From Ignavibacteriota bacterium (GTDB lineage Bacteria > Bacteroidota > Ignavibacteria > Ignavibacteriales > Melioribacteraceae), in contig PAAX01000026.1 in the NCBI GenBank assembly GCA_002698995.1, positions 310,001 to 374,000 of the forward strand: a stretch of 64,000 bases of DNA, written 5' to 3'. Made by a program: the position numbers and the translations under genes. This document shows positions 8,120 through 17,253 of this stretch, piece by piece; the first letter of the stretch is position 1, and each line of letters opens with the position of its first letter. The notes under the pieces are model-generated. The model saw nothing but the letters and a program-made list of their open reading frames with translations, did no database searches and was not told the DNA's origin.

Positions 8120-8191
8120 AGGTTGTCCTCCTTATTTTCATAAATTCTTTAATTTTAGGATTATTAGATAAAATTAAGTGATGAAAAGTTT

Positions 8192-8470
8192 CTATGAAAT
8201 AAATCTTTTAATAACAAAATTTATTATGAAACCTGAAACTACAGCTAAAGCTATATATATTGCCAAAGTTTCTAACGATTCTGTTGTAAGAATAATCGTT
8301 GATTTATAACCGCGCCATCCGCAGTTTTTGCATCTATAAAGCTTAAAAATCGTGAACTTTTTTACAAACTGCTCCCAAGCTCCTCTTGCTCTTGATTTAT
8401 GAAGAGTTCCAACCGAATTACAACTGGAACATTTACTGAAAATAGGATTTCTCTGAATTAAAACTTTCAA
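8192..8470 (-). CDS. Small zinc-ribbon protein with one C-terminal membrane segment
   Basis: A 92-residue protein starting at TTG 8470 with GGAG five bases upstream. Two CxxC pairs (CSSC near residue 14 and CKNC near 47) suggest a zinc ribbon, and a hydrophobic segment (LAIYIALAVVSGFIINFVI) anchors the C-terminus. The stretch between is basic (KSRARGAWEQFVKK). I do not recognise a family. It lies between htpG and the S41 protease in the same orientation. The gene is likely real given the ribosome site and motif conservation pattern; function is unknown. Confidence 0.7.
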   Translation of the reverse strand: MKVLIQRNPIFSKCSSCNSVGTLHKSRARGAWEQFVKKFTIFKLYRCKNCGWRGYKSTIILTTESLETLAIYIALAVVSGFIINFVIKRFIS

Positions 8471-8532
8471 TCATTCTCCAATTATTTTGGGTCTAAATTT
8501 ATGAAAATTTTCCATCAAGAGCTTTGTTCATA

Positions 8533-10185
8533 TCAAAATTTGCCAAACGCCAAAAAACTATTGTAAATTTTTTCGTCTTTTAGAAGTTTTATTGCTGTTG
8601 CAAACTGCTTATCATTAATTAATGACTGCATAATTCTTCCTTTATCACCATTTATTCTAGCAGCAATTTCTTCTTTTATTTTACCTAATATTTCTTCTTT
8701 GTTCTTTTCTAATTCTCTTATTCTTTCTTTCACAATTTCTTTTTTAAGATTGTTAATCTGGTTTAATATGTCGGCATTCAATTCAGATTCTTCTGCTGTT
8801 TTATATAAATCTTCAATTAATTTTTCTGATCTGGTTTTATACTCGAATGATTGTTCATCAATATAACTTAAAAACTCTTTGAAAATTTCGTCATCTTTTA
8901 TTTCAGCTAGATTAGCAGTATTATTTACATTGAAGTAGTTAGTTGCAAATTTAAAGAACAATCCTTGCGCAAGAAGATGCTTCATTTGTTTTGAATCTGA
9001 TGAATTTGAAATAATAGAATCGGGCAGAATTCCACCGCCGGAATATACAGTTCTTTGGTTATCAGTCTTAAACTCTGAGGAATTAAGTGATGTAATAGGA
9101 ATAATTACATCATTCTCTTTTGCATAATCAATTTTCTGGATGCATCTTCCGCTTGGAGTGTAATATTTTCCGGTTGTAATTTTTAAAGAAGTATCATAAG
9201 ATAATGGAATTAATGTCTGCACAAGACCTTTGCCAAAAGATTGATCACCAACAATCACTCCTCTATCATGATCTTGAATAGCACCGGCAACAATTTCAGA
9301 AGCTGAAGCTGAGCCATTATCAACAAGAACTACAAGTTTTGTATTTCCTGCAATCGGCTGTTCATTTGAAAAATATTCTTTTTTATCTAATGTATCTCTG
9401 CCAACTACAGATACAATCAATTGTTTATTCTCAAGAAATTTTTCAGAGACATCAATTGCTGCATCTAACAGACCCCCGGGATTACCTCTCAAATCAAGTA
9501 CAATTGATTCAACTTCCTTCTGTTTATTGAGATTTAAAAGTGCATTTTTAACTTCTTCTCCAGCAGTGCGGGTAAATCCACTTAATTTTAGATAAACATT
9601 ATTGCTGTTCTCGGGATAAAATCCGGCGAAAGATAAGTTTTTAATCTCAATTTCTTCTCTAATAAGTTTGAATATTATCGGTTCATCAAATCCTTCTCTC
9701 TCAACTTCAATATTTAATTCTGTTCCGGGTTCACCTTTCATATACTTGCTTAATTCATTATAGTTTCCTCTGGAAACAGAAACCGAATCAATTTTTTTTA
9801 TTACGTCACCAATTCTCATTCCTTGTCGTTGTGCAGGATAACCTTCAATCAAATCAACAATAGTAACATTTTCATTCTGTACTCCAACAGTTGCACCAAT
9901 TCCGCCGTATTTACCGTCTGTTAAAAGACTTATATCTTCTTTCTTATCTTCTCCCAAATAAACTGTATAAGGATCTAAAGCCGAAAGCATCCCTTTAATT
10001 CCGGCATTCATAAACTCTTCCGGATTTACATTATCAACATAGTTAAGAGCAACTTCTTTATAAATTCTTCCAAATAAGTCGATACTTTTTGACATTTGGA
10101 AATAAATATCATTGTCACTTCTTACAAATCCGCTTAAAAGTAAAACTGTAATTAAAACTGCAATTGATCTATAAACATTTTTCAT
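8533..10185 (-). CDS. S41 family C-terminal processing peptidase
   Basis: A 550-residue exported protease. Signal segment at residues 5-20, a CtpA-type N-terminal helical part (ALNYVDNVNPEEF, LDPYTVYL), a PDZ domain (~85-170, GYPAQRQGMRIGDVIKKID) and the tail-specific protease domain with VLDLRGNPGG, the catalytic Ser in NGSASASE and Lys in GDQSFGKGLVQT. A long charged coiled-coil-like C-terminus follows. Such enzymes trim C-termini of envelope proteins in the periplasm. The start overlaps the tmk stop as ATGA, so the two are coupled. Confidence 0.95.
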   Translation of the reverse strand: MKNVYRSIAVLITVLLLSGFVRSDNDIYFQMSKSIDLFGRIYKEVALNYVDNVNPEEFMNAGIKGMLSALDPYTVYLGEDKKEDISLLTDGKYGGIGATVGVQNENVTIVDLIEGYPAQRQGMRIGDVIKKIDSVSVSRGNYNELSKYMKGEPGTELNIEVEREGFDEPIIFKLIREEIEIKNLSFAGFYPENSNNVYLKLSGFTRTAGEEVKNALLNLNKQKEVESIVLDLRGNPGGLLDAAIDVSEKFLENKQLIVSVVGRDTLDKKEYFSNEQPIAGNTKLVVLVDNGSASASEIVAGAIQDHDRGVIVGDQSFGKGLVQTLIPLSYDTSLKITTGKYYTPSGRCIQKIDYAKENDVIIPITSLNSSEFKTDNQRTVYSGGGILPDSIISNSSDSKQMKHLLAQGLFFKFATNYFNVNNTANLAEIKDDEIFKEFLSYIDEQSFEYKTRSEKLIEDLYKTAEESELNADILNQINNLKKEIVKERIRELEKNKEEILGKIKEEIAARINGDKGRIMQSLINDKQFATAIKLLKDEKIYNSFLAFGKF

Positions 10186-10814
10186 TTAATACCTCTTTTC
10201 ACTTCTAACATGAAATTAATTTTTTCTTTAATTTCATTATGTATTTCATCTATTGATTTTGTTCCGTCAATTCTAAAAAATCTTTTTTCTTTTTCAGCTG
10301 AATATAAATATCCATTTCTAACTTTTTGATAAAAATCATCATTAGAAATTTCAATACGATCTAAATTAAAAAACTGATTTTTCTCTTTTCTTTTCTTTGC
10401 TTCTTCAACAGTAATATCAATAAAAAAAGTAATATCGGGCAATGCATTTTGAATTACAAAACTGTTTAGTTTTGTAATGAAATCTAAATCGATTCCTCTG
10501 CCGAATCCTTGATAAGCAGTTGTTGAATCATGAAATCTATCTGATATAACAATAAATCCTTCATTTAATTTTGGAATAATAACATCTCTTACAAGCTGTG
10601 CTCTACTTGCACTAAATAAAAGAAGTTCGGCTTCCATAACCATTCTGGAATTTTTCTTATCTAAAAGTATATCTCTAATTTTTTCCGAAATCTCAGTTCC
10701 GCCCGGTTCTCTTAATAGCAAAGTTTTTAATGAGATTGATTCCAGATAAGCTTTTAGTAAACTTACTTGCGTGGATTTTCCGCAAAAGTCAAGACCTTCA
10801 AAAGTAATAAACAT
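10182..10814 (-). CDS. tmk: Thymidylate kinase
   Basis: A 210-residue P-loop kinase converting dTMP to dTDP in the cytoplasm. It begins MFITFEGLDFCGKSTQ, where the P-loop has the slightly unusual GLDFCGKST in place of the common GxDGxGKST. LREPGGTEISE and the DRFHDSTTAYQG substrate segment follow. The length is normal for the family. It overlaps the S41 protease gene by four bases and follows the YbbR gene by one base, forming an operon. Confidence 0.97.
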   Translation of the reverse strand: MFITFEGLDFCGKSTQVSLLKAYLESISLKTLLLREPGGTEISEKIRDILLDKKNSRMVMEAELLLFSASRAQLVRDVIIPKLNEGFIVISDRFHDSTTAYQGFGRGIDLDFITKLNSFVIQNALPDITFFIDITVEEAKKRKEKNQFFNLDRIEISNDDFYQKVRNGYLYSAEKEKRFFRIDGTKSIDEIHNEIKEKINFMLEVKRGIK

Positions 10815-10815
10815 T

Positions 10816-11727
10816 CTATAGCTGCTTAATTATGTATTGTAAACGGTTTGGTTTTTTATTTATCAATTGAACTCCATCAGGTAATTCAATTGTAGGCTGC
10901 AACGAACCCAATGTGTCATCAACTGCTTGTCTGTATGTTATAAAAGCTTTTATTTGATCATTCCTTAACTGTCCGAGCTGATTTATTCCGCCTCTGACCG
11001 ATATTGAAATTCGAGATGGAAAGAAAATCAATTCGCGTGAAGGAGGTATATTTCTAGGTTCAACAACAATATCTGTAATTTCTTTATCAACAATTTTCTG
11101 TACATCAAAAAATATTTTTGTTGAATTTATTGAGTAGTTGATAAATTCAAATTTATCAAGAGTTACAAAAGTTTCTACAGGTTTGTCAACAGAAGTTAAT
11201 TCTATTGGTTTTGTTAATACTTCGGATAACTCTTCAATTCTGCTTTCTGCTCCCATTACAATTACTGTATCAGGACTAATTTCCACTTTTGATACTAAAC
11301 CATAACCCTCTTCAAATTCTATCTTAAGATTTGGAGTTATAGGAAGTTCTTTTTCAATTTTTCTTTCTACCAACACTTCTATGGTTTCCGGATTGATTTC
11401 AACAACCTGAAGATTAGATCCAATAATTCCGGCTTTTTCAATAATATTTCTAACAGAAATATTTTGGCGTCCCAATTTATCATTGACAGGAATTTTTAGT
11501 TCAGGTGAACTGCCGAATGTAATCTGAGTTAATTGCCACCCTTGTCCTTTTACACTAACAACTATTTGATCATCAGAAACTAATCCAATTGCTCTATTAT
11601 TTGAAGTCAACTCAAAATTCAAAGGAATAACTTCAGTAGTGAAGTAATCCCCGGAAAGAGATACTGATCCCCATAAAAGAATGGAGAAAATAGTAATTAA
11701 TGTTATGGTTACTATCTTCTTTTTCAT
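10816..11727 (-). CDS. YbbR-like domain protein
   Basis: A 303-residue protein with one N-terminal membrane segment (VTITLITIFSILLWGSVSL) and a series of short beta-rich repeats facing the periplasm, each with the YbbR-type pattern (PLNFELTSNN ... VVSVKGQG; LKIEFEEGYGLVSKVEISPDTVIVMG; IVVEPRNIPPS). In Firmicutes the YbbR protein CdaR regulates the diadenylate cyclase CdaA; no cyclase gene is visible here. It sits directly upstream of tmk. Family assignment is good; role here is open. Confidence 0.82.
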   Translation of the reverse strand: MKKKIVTITLITIFSILLWGSVSLSGDYFTTEVIPLNFELTSNNRAIGLVSDDQIVVSVKGQGWQLTQITFGSSPELKIPVNDKLGRQNISVRNIIEKAGIIGSNLQVVEINPETIEVLVERKIEKELPITPNLKIEFEEGYGLVSKVEISPDTVIVMGAESRIEELSEVLTKPIELTSVDKPVETFVTLDKFEFINYSINSTKIFFDVQKIVDKEITDIVVEPRNIPPSRELIFFPSRISISVRGGINQLGQLRNDQIKAFITYRQAVDDTLGSLQPTIELPDGVQLINKKPNRLQYIIKQL

Positions 11728-11779
11728 GAATATAAATTAATAAAAAAAATGAAAGTAAAGTAAGTAAAATAAAAGGTTG

Positions 11780-12658
11780 TTAAAGAGATTTGAAGTAATC
11801 TATAAGAGTTTGTCTGTTTGCTTTAGAAATTTCTCTTCCTTTAATAGGAAAGTCTTCGGTAGCTCTGGCAAGTTTTCTTAATTCGTGAACATTCATATTA
11901 TCAAATTCTGTTCGCTCTGATAAATCATCTTGTGATTCAGATTCATATTTTTCCTCAATGATCTCTTCATCACTTTCAATTTCATCAAAATTTTCATCAG
12001 ATTCATTTGCCTCAGATTTATCAATCTGAGGTTCTTCGAATTCAGGTTCTTGATCTTCAAATTGTCCAGGTTCTGTTTCTTTCTCTACTTCTTGATCCTG
12101 CTCTTGGTCTTCTTCTTGATCTTGATCTTCTTCTTGATCTTGATCTTCTTCTTGATCTTTTAATTGTTCTTGATCTTGAACTTCTTCTTGTTCTTCATCC
12201 TCAACAGCTTCATTCTCTATAGTATCAACAATATCTTCAGAAGAAACTGAAATTTCCTCTTCTTCAAAACTAGCTGTCTGCTGGGATTCAGGTTCAACAG
12301 GATTTTCATGAATAGGATCAAAAAGAGAAAATTCTTCTGTAGATTTTTTCTTTTTAGGAGGATTTTTCTTGGTTGATTTTTCTTCATCAACAAATTTAAT
12401 AATGCTTTCAATTTGATCATCAGGTCTGGGAATAACATGAGCAGAGATTAGCTGTCCAACTCTTTGAGCTGCAGCAGCACCGGCATCAACCGCAGATTTA
12501 ACAGCAGCAACTTCACCAATAATTTCAACGGTTACTAAAGCTGCAGTAATCTTTTCTTTGTTAACCAGTTTAACATTGGCTGCCTTAAGCATAGCATCGG
12601 CAGCCTCAATTGCTCCAATTAAACCTTTGGTCTCAATAAGACCTAACGCCAAAAGCAT
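11780..12658 (-). CDS. BMC shell protein with acidic linker and Rho_N/SAP-like C-terminal motif
   Basis: Residues 1-92 form a Pfam BMC domain ([41 protein letters not shown]). Where canonical hexamers have a glycine-rich pore loop, this one has KITAAL. Residues ~93-250 are low-complexity and very acidic, including a DQEEDQ tandem repeat. The last ~40 residues ([13 protein letters not shown] ... [13 protein letters not shown]) resemble a Rho N-terminal or SAP helix-extended-loop-helix motif, which usually binds nucleic acid or proteins. ATG 12658 lies two bases after the stop of the canonical shell gene, so translation is coupled. EutK, a BMC protein with a C-terminal helix-turn-helix, is the nearest known analogue. 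No cargo enzymes are nearby. Confidence 0.85.
   Translation of the reverse strand: MLLALGLIETKGLIGAIEAADAMLKAANVKLVNKEKITAALVTVEIIGEVAAVKSAVDAGAAAAQRVGQLISAHVIPRPDDQIESIIKFVDEEKSTKKNPPKKKKSTEEFSLFDPIHENPVEPESQQTASFEEEEISVSSEDIVDTIENEAVEDEEQEEVQDQEQLKDQEEDQDQEEDQDQEEDQEQDQEVEKETEPGQFEDQEPEFEEPQIDKSEANESDENFDEIESDEEIIEEKYESESQDDLSERTEFDNMNVHELRKLARATEDFPIKGREISKANRQTLIDYFKSL
12108..12158. repeat. 18-bp tandem repeat in the acidic linker of the shell protein
   Basis: On the plus strand TCTTCTTCTTGATCTTGA occurs at 12108-12125 and 12126-12143 with a 15-base partial third copy at 12144-12158. In the minus frame it encodes a DQEEDQ unit. Exact copies suggest recent slippage-type expansion of the linker. 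Confidence 0.85.
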
Positions 12659-12660
12659 AA

Positions 12661-12942
12661 TTATTTAGAACGTTTAGGTATGATCAATTCAACATCTGAA
12701 TGCGGACGTGGGATCACGTGAACAGATACTAATTCACCAACTCTTTGAGCTGCTGCTGCTCCGGCATCTGTGGCAGCTTTAACAGCACCAACATCACCTC
12801 TTACCATAACGGTAACAAATCCACCGCCAATTGTTTCTTTTCCGATTAATTCAACTTTAGCTGCTTTTACCATTGCATCTGCAGCTTCTATTGCACCAAC
12901 TAAGCCTTTAGTTTCAATCATTCCAAGTGCATCAAGTGTCAT
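12661..12942 (-). CDS. BMC-H shell protein (PduA/EutM type)
   Basis: A 93-residue single BMC domain, the standard length for a hexamer-forming microcompartment shell protein. Recognised by [20 protein letters not shown], the glycine-rich pore segment [26 protein letters not shown] and [12 protein letters not shown]. It should tile the shell facets of a bacterial microcompartment. The start at ATG 12942 has GGGAG upstream. It is followed at once by the tailed shell gene. The pair stands alone between ruvX and the YbbR/tmk operon, so it is a satellite shell locus whose enzymes, if any, are elsewhere. Confidence 0.96.
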   Translation of the reverse strand: MTLDALGMIETKGLVGAIEAADAMVKAAKVELIGKETIGGGFVTVMVRGDVGAVKAATDAGAAAAQRVGELVSVHVIPRPHSDVELIIPKRSK

Positions 12943-13029
12943 AAATTATGCTCCCAAATTTGGTTTAAACTCTTTTCGAAAATAATTTTTACCCTTATAA
13001 ATGTCAATCTAAAATAGTACTGAAACATA

Positions 13030-13449
13030 TTATTTGATACTATTTAAATAATCTTGCAGCATCACAAATGCAGCATTTTTATCCACAAGTGATTTATCCC
13101 TTCTTTTTTTCTTTGAAGGAACAGTTTCTAAAATCATCTGCTTTGCAATTTCTGAGGAATACCTTTCATCTACAAATTCTGTTTTCACATCAAATACTGT
13201 TTTAATTTTGCTTTCAAATTTCTCTATCTGCTCAATTATTCTGCTTTTTTCACCACTTTCCTTCAACGGATAACCAATCAAAACAAGCTCAATAGAATAC
13301 TCACCGAAAATTTTTTTTAATCCATCAAATAAAAAATTGTTATTTAGTATTGTTGTTAAAGGATAGGGAAAAATTCTAAGCGGATCTGTAATTGCTAATC
13401 CAATTCTTTTCTCACCATAATCGATTGCTAAAATTCTTTTTTCTTCCAA
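13030..13449 (-). CDS. ruvX: Putative Holliday junction resolvase / pre-16S rRNA nuclease RuvX (YqgF)
   Basis: A 139-residue RNase H-like protein: ILAIDYGEKRIGLAITDP at the N-terminus with the first catalytic Asp, LVLIGYPLKESGE in the middle, VDERYSS and a C-terminal DKNAAFVMLQDYL carrying further acidic residues. YqgF proteins are implicated in 16S rRNA 5' maturation. The start is TTG 13449, one base past the rel stop; no Met is available before the conserved start of the fold, and there is no clear ribosome site, so it likely depends on coupling to rel. Confidence 0.93.
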   Translation of the reverse strand: MEEKRILAIDYGEKRIGLAITDPLRIFPYPLTTILNNNFLFDGLKKIFGEYSIELVLIGYPLKESGEKSRIIEQIEKFESKIKTVFDVKTEFVDERYSSEIAKQMILETVPSKKKRRDKSLVDKNAAFVMLQDYLNSIK

Positions 13450-15621
13450 TTAACTTGCATCGAATCTCTCTACCGAAAAGATTCCCTTATTTTTTTTGAG
13501 TCGTTCAATTAATCTGTTTAAGTGATCTAAATCCTCTACAAATACTGTAATAGTACCGGTAAATAGTGAATCATGAGTATTGATGTTTATCGATTTTATA
13601 TTGGAATTTTTATAAGAAGTAATTGAGTTAGAAATTTCCTTCAAAATTCCGGGCATATCTTCCCCTTCAATTGAAAGACCGGCAACAAACTTAGAACCAT
13701 TTGTTTTTGGCCATGTAACCGGAACAAGCTTTTCAGGTTCTAATTTTGCCATATTCAAAACATTAATACAATCTTTTCTATGAATTTTTATTCCTTCCCC
13801 TTTGGTTATAAAACCGACTACAGGATCACCTGGAATTGGATTACAGCATTTTGCAAAAGTATGCTGAATTCCTCTTGTATCCCCCTCAACAATTAAATCA
13901 CCTGCTTCCTTTCTAACGGTTTGAGCAAATTTATCAAACTCTAATTCTCTTATTTCATCTTGCTCATCTTTTTCCGGTGGATTTAATATTTCATCAACAT
14001 CAAATTTATTTTGAGATACAGCTTTAAAAAATTGTCTTTGATTATCATACTTTAATTTGTGGATTAATCTGTTCAGCTCATCTGAATTAAAGGTTAATTT
14101 GTGCTTCTTAATTTTCTTTTCCCAAATCTCCCTTCCAATTTCTATAATCCTATCTTCTTCTTTATTTAGATATTTTCTAACATTTGCTTTTGCTTTGTGT
14201 GTCTGAACAAATTGGAGCCAGCTTTTATTAGGATGTTGATTTTTTGAAGTAATAATTTCTACTTGATCACCGCTGTTTAATACTGTATCCAGCGGGACAA
14301 TTTTTCCGTTAACCTTTGCTCCAATACAATGGAATCCAACATTTGTGTGAATTTCATATGCAAAATCAACCGGTGTAGAATTTAATGGAAGCCTAATTAG
14401 ATCCCCTTTGGGTGTAAAAATGTAAATCTCATCTTGGTATAAATTGAGCTTAAAGCTTTGAAGAATTTCATGTGTAGCTTCATCTTTTGAAGCATTCTCA
14501 AAAATATCACGAACCCAGTTAACCCAGTCTTCCAATTCTTGATCGGTTGAAACCAGTTCCTCTTTGTATTTCCAATGAGCTGCAACACCTTTCTCAGCAA
14601 TTTCATGCATTTTTCTTGTACGGATTTGAATCTCTACAAGTTTACCGTCAGGACCAATTACAGTATTATGAATAGACTGATAATTATTCTTTTTAGGAAC
14701 TGAAATAAAATCCTTAAATCTATCCGGAATAGGTTTGTAAAGCTGATTTATAATTCCAAGAACATAATAGCAATCATTTGAATCGTTGTCTTCTAAAATA
14801 ATTCTAACTGCAAGCAGATCATAAATATCTTCAAAAGGTTTATTCTGCTTAATCATTTTTCTGTAGATTGAATAGAGATGCTTTGGTCTTCCCCCTATAT
14901 CAAAATTTTTGATTCCATTTTCAATAAGTTTTGCTTCAATCGGTTTAATGAATTTACTTAAATAACTTTCTCTTTCTTTTCTTTTATTTTTAATTTTTTT
15001 TGCGATATCATTATAAGCTTCTTTGTTGAGGTACTTAAATCCGAGATCTTCAAGTTCCCACTTAACTCTACCCAAACCAAATCTGTGAGCAAAGGGAGCA
15101 TAAATTTCTACAGTTTCTCTTGCAATTCTTCTCTGCTTTTCGGCCGGAACAAACTCAAGAGTACGCATATTATGAAGACGATCAGCAAATTTTACAAGAA
15201 TAACTCTAACATCTTTAACCATTGAAAGGAGCATCTTTCTATAGTTTTCAGCTTTTGTAATTTCCTGACCCTTAAATACACCACCTATTTTAGTAACACC
15301 GTTAACTATATCGGCAACTTCGGAACCAAATTCTCTCTTTACAAATTCTAAAGTATATTCAGTATCTTCAACAACATCATGGAGTAGAGCAGCAATTACA
15401 GAAATATCATCAAGAGGTATTTCTCTGGCTACTACTAAGGAAACTTCATAAGGATGATTAAAATAAGGCTCTCCCGAAGCTCTGAAATGATTTTTATGAG
15501 CTTCTTGACTCAGTTTGAATGCCTTTTCTATTAGTTCTTCATTAACGTTTCGCAGATTTTTTTTGCATACGTCAATCAAGTCTTCAAGCATTCTTTTATG
15601 TCGTGTACTAATAAGAGCCAT
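13450..15621 (-). CDS. rel: Bifunctional (p)ppGpp synthetase/hydrolase (RelA/SpoT family)
   Basis: A 723-residue long RSH protein with all domains: HD hydrolase (~45-200; HPYEVSLVVA, LLHDVVEDTEYT), synthetase (~240-370; GGRPKHLYSIYRKM, EIQIRTRKMHEIAEKGVAAH), TGS (~395-460; FTPKGDLIRLPLNSTPVDFA), a helical and Cys-containing region (AKCCNPIPGDPVVGF) and a C-terminal ACT domain. HDxxED is intact, so hydrolysis should work. It makes and degrades the stringent-response alarmone at the ribosome. It lies between ruvX and a TPR protein gene in one apparent operon. Confidence 0.97.
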   Translation of the reverse strand: MALISTRHKRMLEDLIDVCKKNLRNVNEELIEKAFKLSQEAHKNHFRASGEPYFNHPYEVSLVVAREIPLDDISVIAALLHDVVEDTEYTLEFVKREFGSEVADIVNGVTKIGGVFKGQEITKAENYRKMLLSMVKDVRVILVKFADRLHNMRTLEFVPAEKQRRIARETVEIYAPFAHRFGLGRVKWELEDLGFKYLNKEAYNDIAKKIKNKRKERESYLSKFIKPIEAKLIENGIKNFDIGGRPKHLYSIYRKMIKQNKPFEDIYDLLAVRIILEDNDSNDCYYVLGIINQLYKPIPDRFKDFISVPKKNNYQSIHNTVIGPDGKLVEIQIRTRKMHEIAEKGVAAHWKYKEELVSTDQELEDWVNWVRDIFENASKDEATHEILQSFKLNLYQDEIYIFTPKGDLIRLPLNSTPVDFAYEIHTNVGFHCIGAKVNGKIVPLDTVLNSGDQVEIITSKNQHPNKSWLQFVQTHKAKANVRKYLNKEEDRIIEIGREIWEKKIKKHKLTFNSDELNRLIHKLKYDNQRQFFKAVSQNKFDVDEILNPPEKDEQDEIRELEFDKFAQTVRKEAGDLIVEGDTRGIQHTFAKCCNPIPGDPVVGFITKGEGIKIHRKDCINVLNMAKLEPEKLVPVTWPKTNGSKFVAGLSIEGEDMPGILKEISNSITSYKNSNIKSININTHDSLFTGTITVFVEDLDHLNRLIERLKKNKGIFSVERFDAS

Positions 15622-16635
15622 TTATAAATTTTCTTTAATTTTTTCTGATAATTCTTTTGTCATTTCAATTCTTTTGATGATAACATCATCGCTAGTTTTT
15701 GTTTGGGCATAATCGCTTAACAATTTACTGCAAATATCACCAGCTTTTTTGTAATTCTTCAATTCAAAATAAAGCTTTGCAACTCTGTAATTCAATATAA
15801 TTTTATTTCTGCCGTTTAATGCATTATCTTCAACCAGGCTTGATTTTATTTGATTCAAAATTTCTATCGATTTTTCTTTATCCAAATAATAGTATGCACT
15901 TGCCAAAGCTCTTTTTACAAACCGGTTATTTGGATATTGATCAAGAATTTTTCTACTCAAATTTACTGCATCTTGAAATCTCTTCTCATTGATATAAACC
16001 CAGATCAAAGTATAAACAGCTAATTTTCTGCTGTATGTTGTTTCTTCAACTGCTCTTTCAAGAAATTTTATCCCTTGATCAGTATTATCTTCAATAAAAG
16101 GGAACCATTCTAAAAATTCTGTTTTTTTTGATTTCCAGTAAAGATAATTTCCAATAATTACAAATGCTTCAGCAAAGTTTTTATCAATCTCAAGACAATT
16201 TTCAAAGCTTTTAATTGATTCAATTCCATCAAACATTCCGGATAAATAATCTTTCTGCTCAATACTATAGTAAGATTTATAACCATTAACAAGTGCAACA
16301 AAATAGTGATACCAAAGATTCTCGCCGTATTTATCTTTATAATTTTCGGTTATCTCTTCAGCATTTTCAAACAGCAAATCCAGTTTATCTTCATTAAGTT
16401 CAAAATTATAATCGGTTGCTTTCGAAATATTTACAGCAGCTAAAAAAATATTTCCTAAGGGGAGGTCAGGGAATTGCTGATTTAGAGATTGAAAATTCTT
16501 TTCGGCTGAATTATAATCTTCTAAAAGAATAAAATTAATTCCGTTTGTTAAAAGACTATCAACTGTGGGATTTGGAAATCTTTGAGCAGATAAACTTAAA
16601 AACAGAAATAGAAATAAAATATTAAAGCGTACCAT
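15622..16635 (-). CDS. Secreted TPR-repeat protein
   Basis: The chosen start is ATG 16635 (MVRFNILFLFLFLSLSAQ), which gives a clean signal peptide and overlaps the end of upp by 14 bases. The mature part is helical with TPR-like pairs (INFILLEDYNSAEKNFQSL, AVYTLIWVYINEKRFQDAV, YRVAKLYFELKNYKKAGDI). It is probably a periplasmic scaffold protein. The stop abuts the rel start. I do not recognise a specific family; TPR character is inferred from spacing of aromatic and small residues. Confidence 0.82.
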   Translation of the reverse strand: MVRFNILFLFLFLSLSAQRFPNPTVDSLLTNGINFILLEDYNSAEKNFQSLNQQFPDLPLGNIFLAAVNISKATDYNFELNEDKLDLLFENAEEITENYKDKYGENLWYHYFVALVNGYKSYYSIEQKDYLSGMFDGIESIKSFENCLEIDKNFAEAFVIIGNYLYWKSKKTEFLEWFPFIEDNTDQGIKFLERAVEETTYSRKLAVYTLIWVYINEKRFQDAVNLSRKILDQYPNNRFVKRALASAYYYLDKEKSIEILNQIKSSLVEDNALNGRNKIILNYRVAKLYFELKNYKKAGDICSKLLSDYAQTKTSDDVIIKRIEMTKELSEKIKENL

Positions 16636-17248
16636 AAGTTCTATCGCCGGCATCTCCTAATCCGGGTAAAATAAATCCATTTTCATTAAGTTCTCTATCA
16701 TAAGCTGCGGTATAAATTGGAACTTCAGGATGATTCTTACTGAGTTTTTTTACTCCTTCTGGAGCAGAAATTAAACAGCAGAATATCAAATCGTTTGCTC
16801 CCCTTTCTTTAAGAAAACTTAAAGCTGCAGAAGCACTTCCACCGGTTGCAAGCATTGGATCTAAGACAATAACTTTAGATTGATTCAAATCCTTTGGAGT
16901 TTTATAATAATAATCAACCGGCTGCAGAGTTTCTTCATCTCTTTGAAGTCCGATATGACCGACTTTAGCATCAGGAATCATATCTATAAAAGAATTAACC
17001 AAACTCAATCCGGCTCTTAAAACCGGAACCAAAACTATTTGTTTAGTAATCTTATAACCCTTTGTAGTTTCAAGCGGAGTTTCTACTTCGATTTCTTCCA
17101 ATTCAAACTTCTTACTTATTTCCGAAACTAATGAATAAGCAATTCTTCTTAGCGCAAGTCTAAATTGATACTCCTTTGTTTCCTTGTTCCTAAGGTATGT
17201 TATATCTCTTTTAATAAGAGGATTTTCCACTAAAAAAAAATTGTCCAT
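16622..17248 (-). CDS. upp: Uracil phosphoribosyltransferase
   Basis: A 208-residue cytoplasmic enzyme converting uracil and PRPP to UMP. The PRPP-binding loop VLDPMLATGGSASAALSFL and the C-terminal uracil site GLGDAGDRTYGT are intact; LVPVLRAGLSLV is also typical. Length matches the family. It lies just downstream of the flavoprotein gene and overlaps the TPR gene. Confidence 0.97.
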   Translation of the reverse strand: MDNFFLVENPLIKRDITYLRNKETKEYQFRLALRRIAYSLVSEISKKFELEEIEVETPLETTKGYKITKQIVLVPVLRAGLSLVNSFIDMIPDAKVGHIGLQRDEETLQPVDYYYKTPKDLNQSKVIVLDPMLATGGSASAALSFLKERGANDLIFCCLISAPEGVKKLSKNHPEVPIYTAAYDRELNENGFILPGLGDAGDRTYGTL

Positions 17249-17253
17249 TTAAC

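Noticed and set aside
12007-12438. Leu/Gln-rich frames overlapping the acidic linker
   Set aside because: They are shadows of the DQEEDQ repeat in other frames, with no ribosome site.
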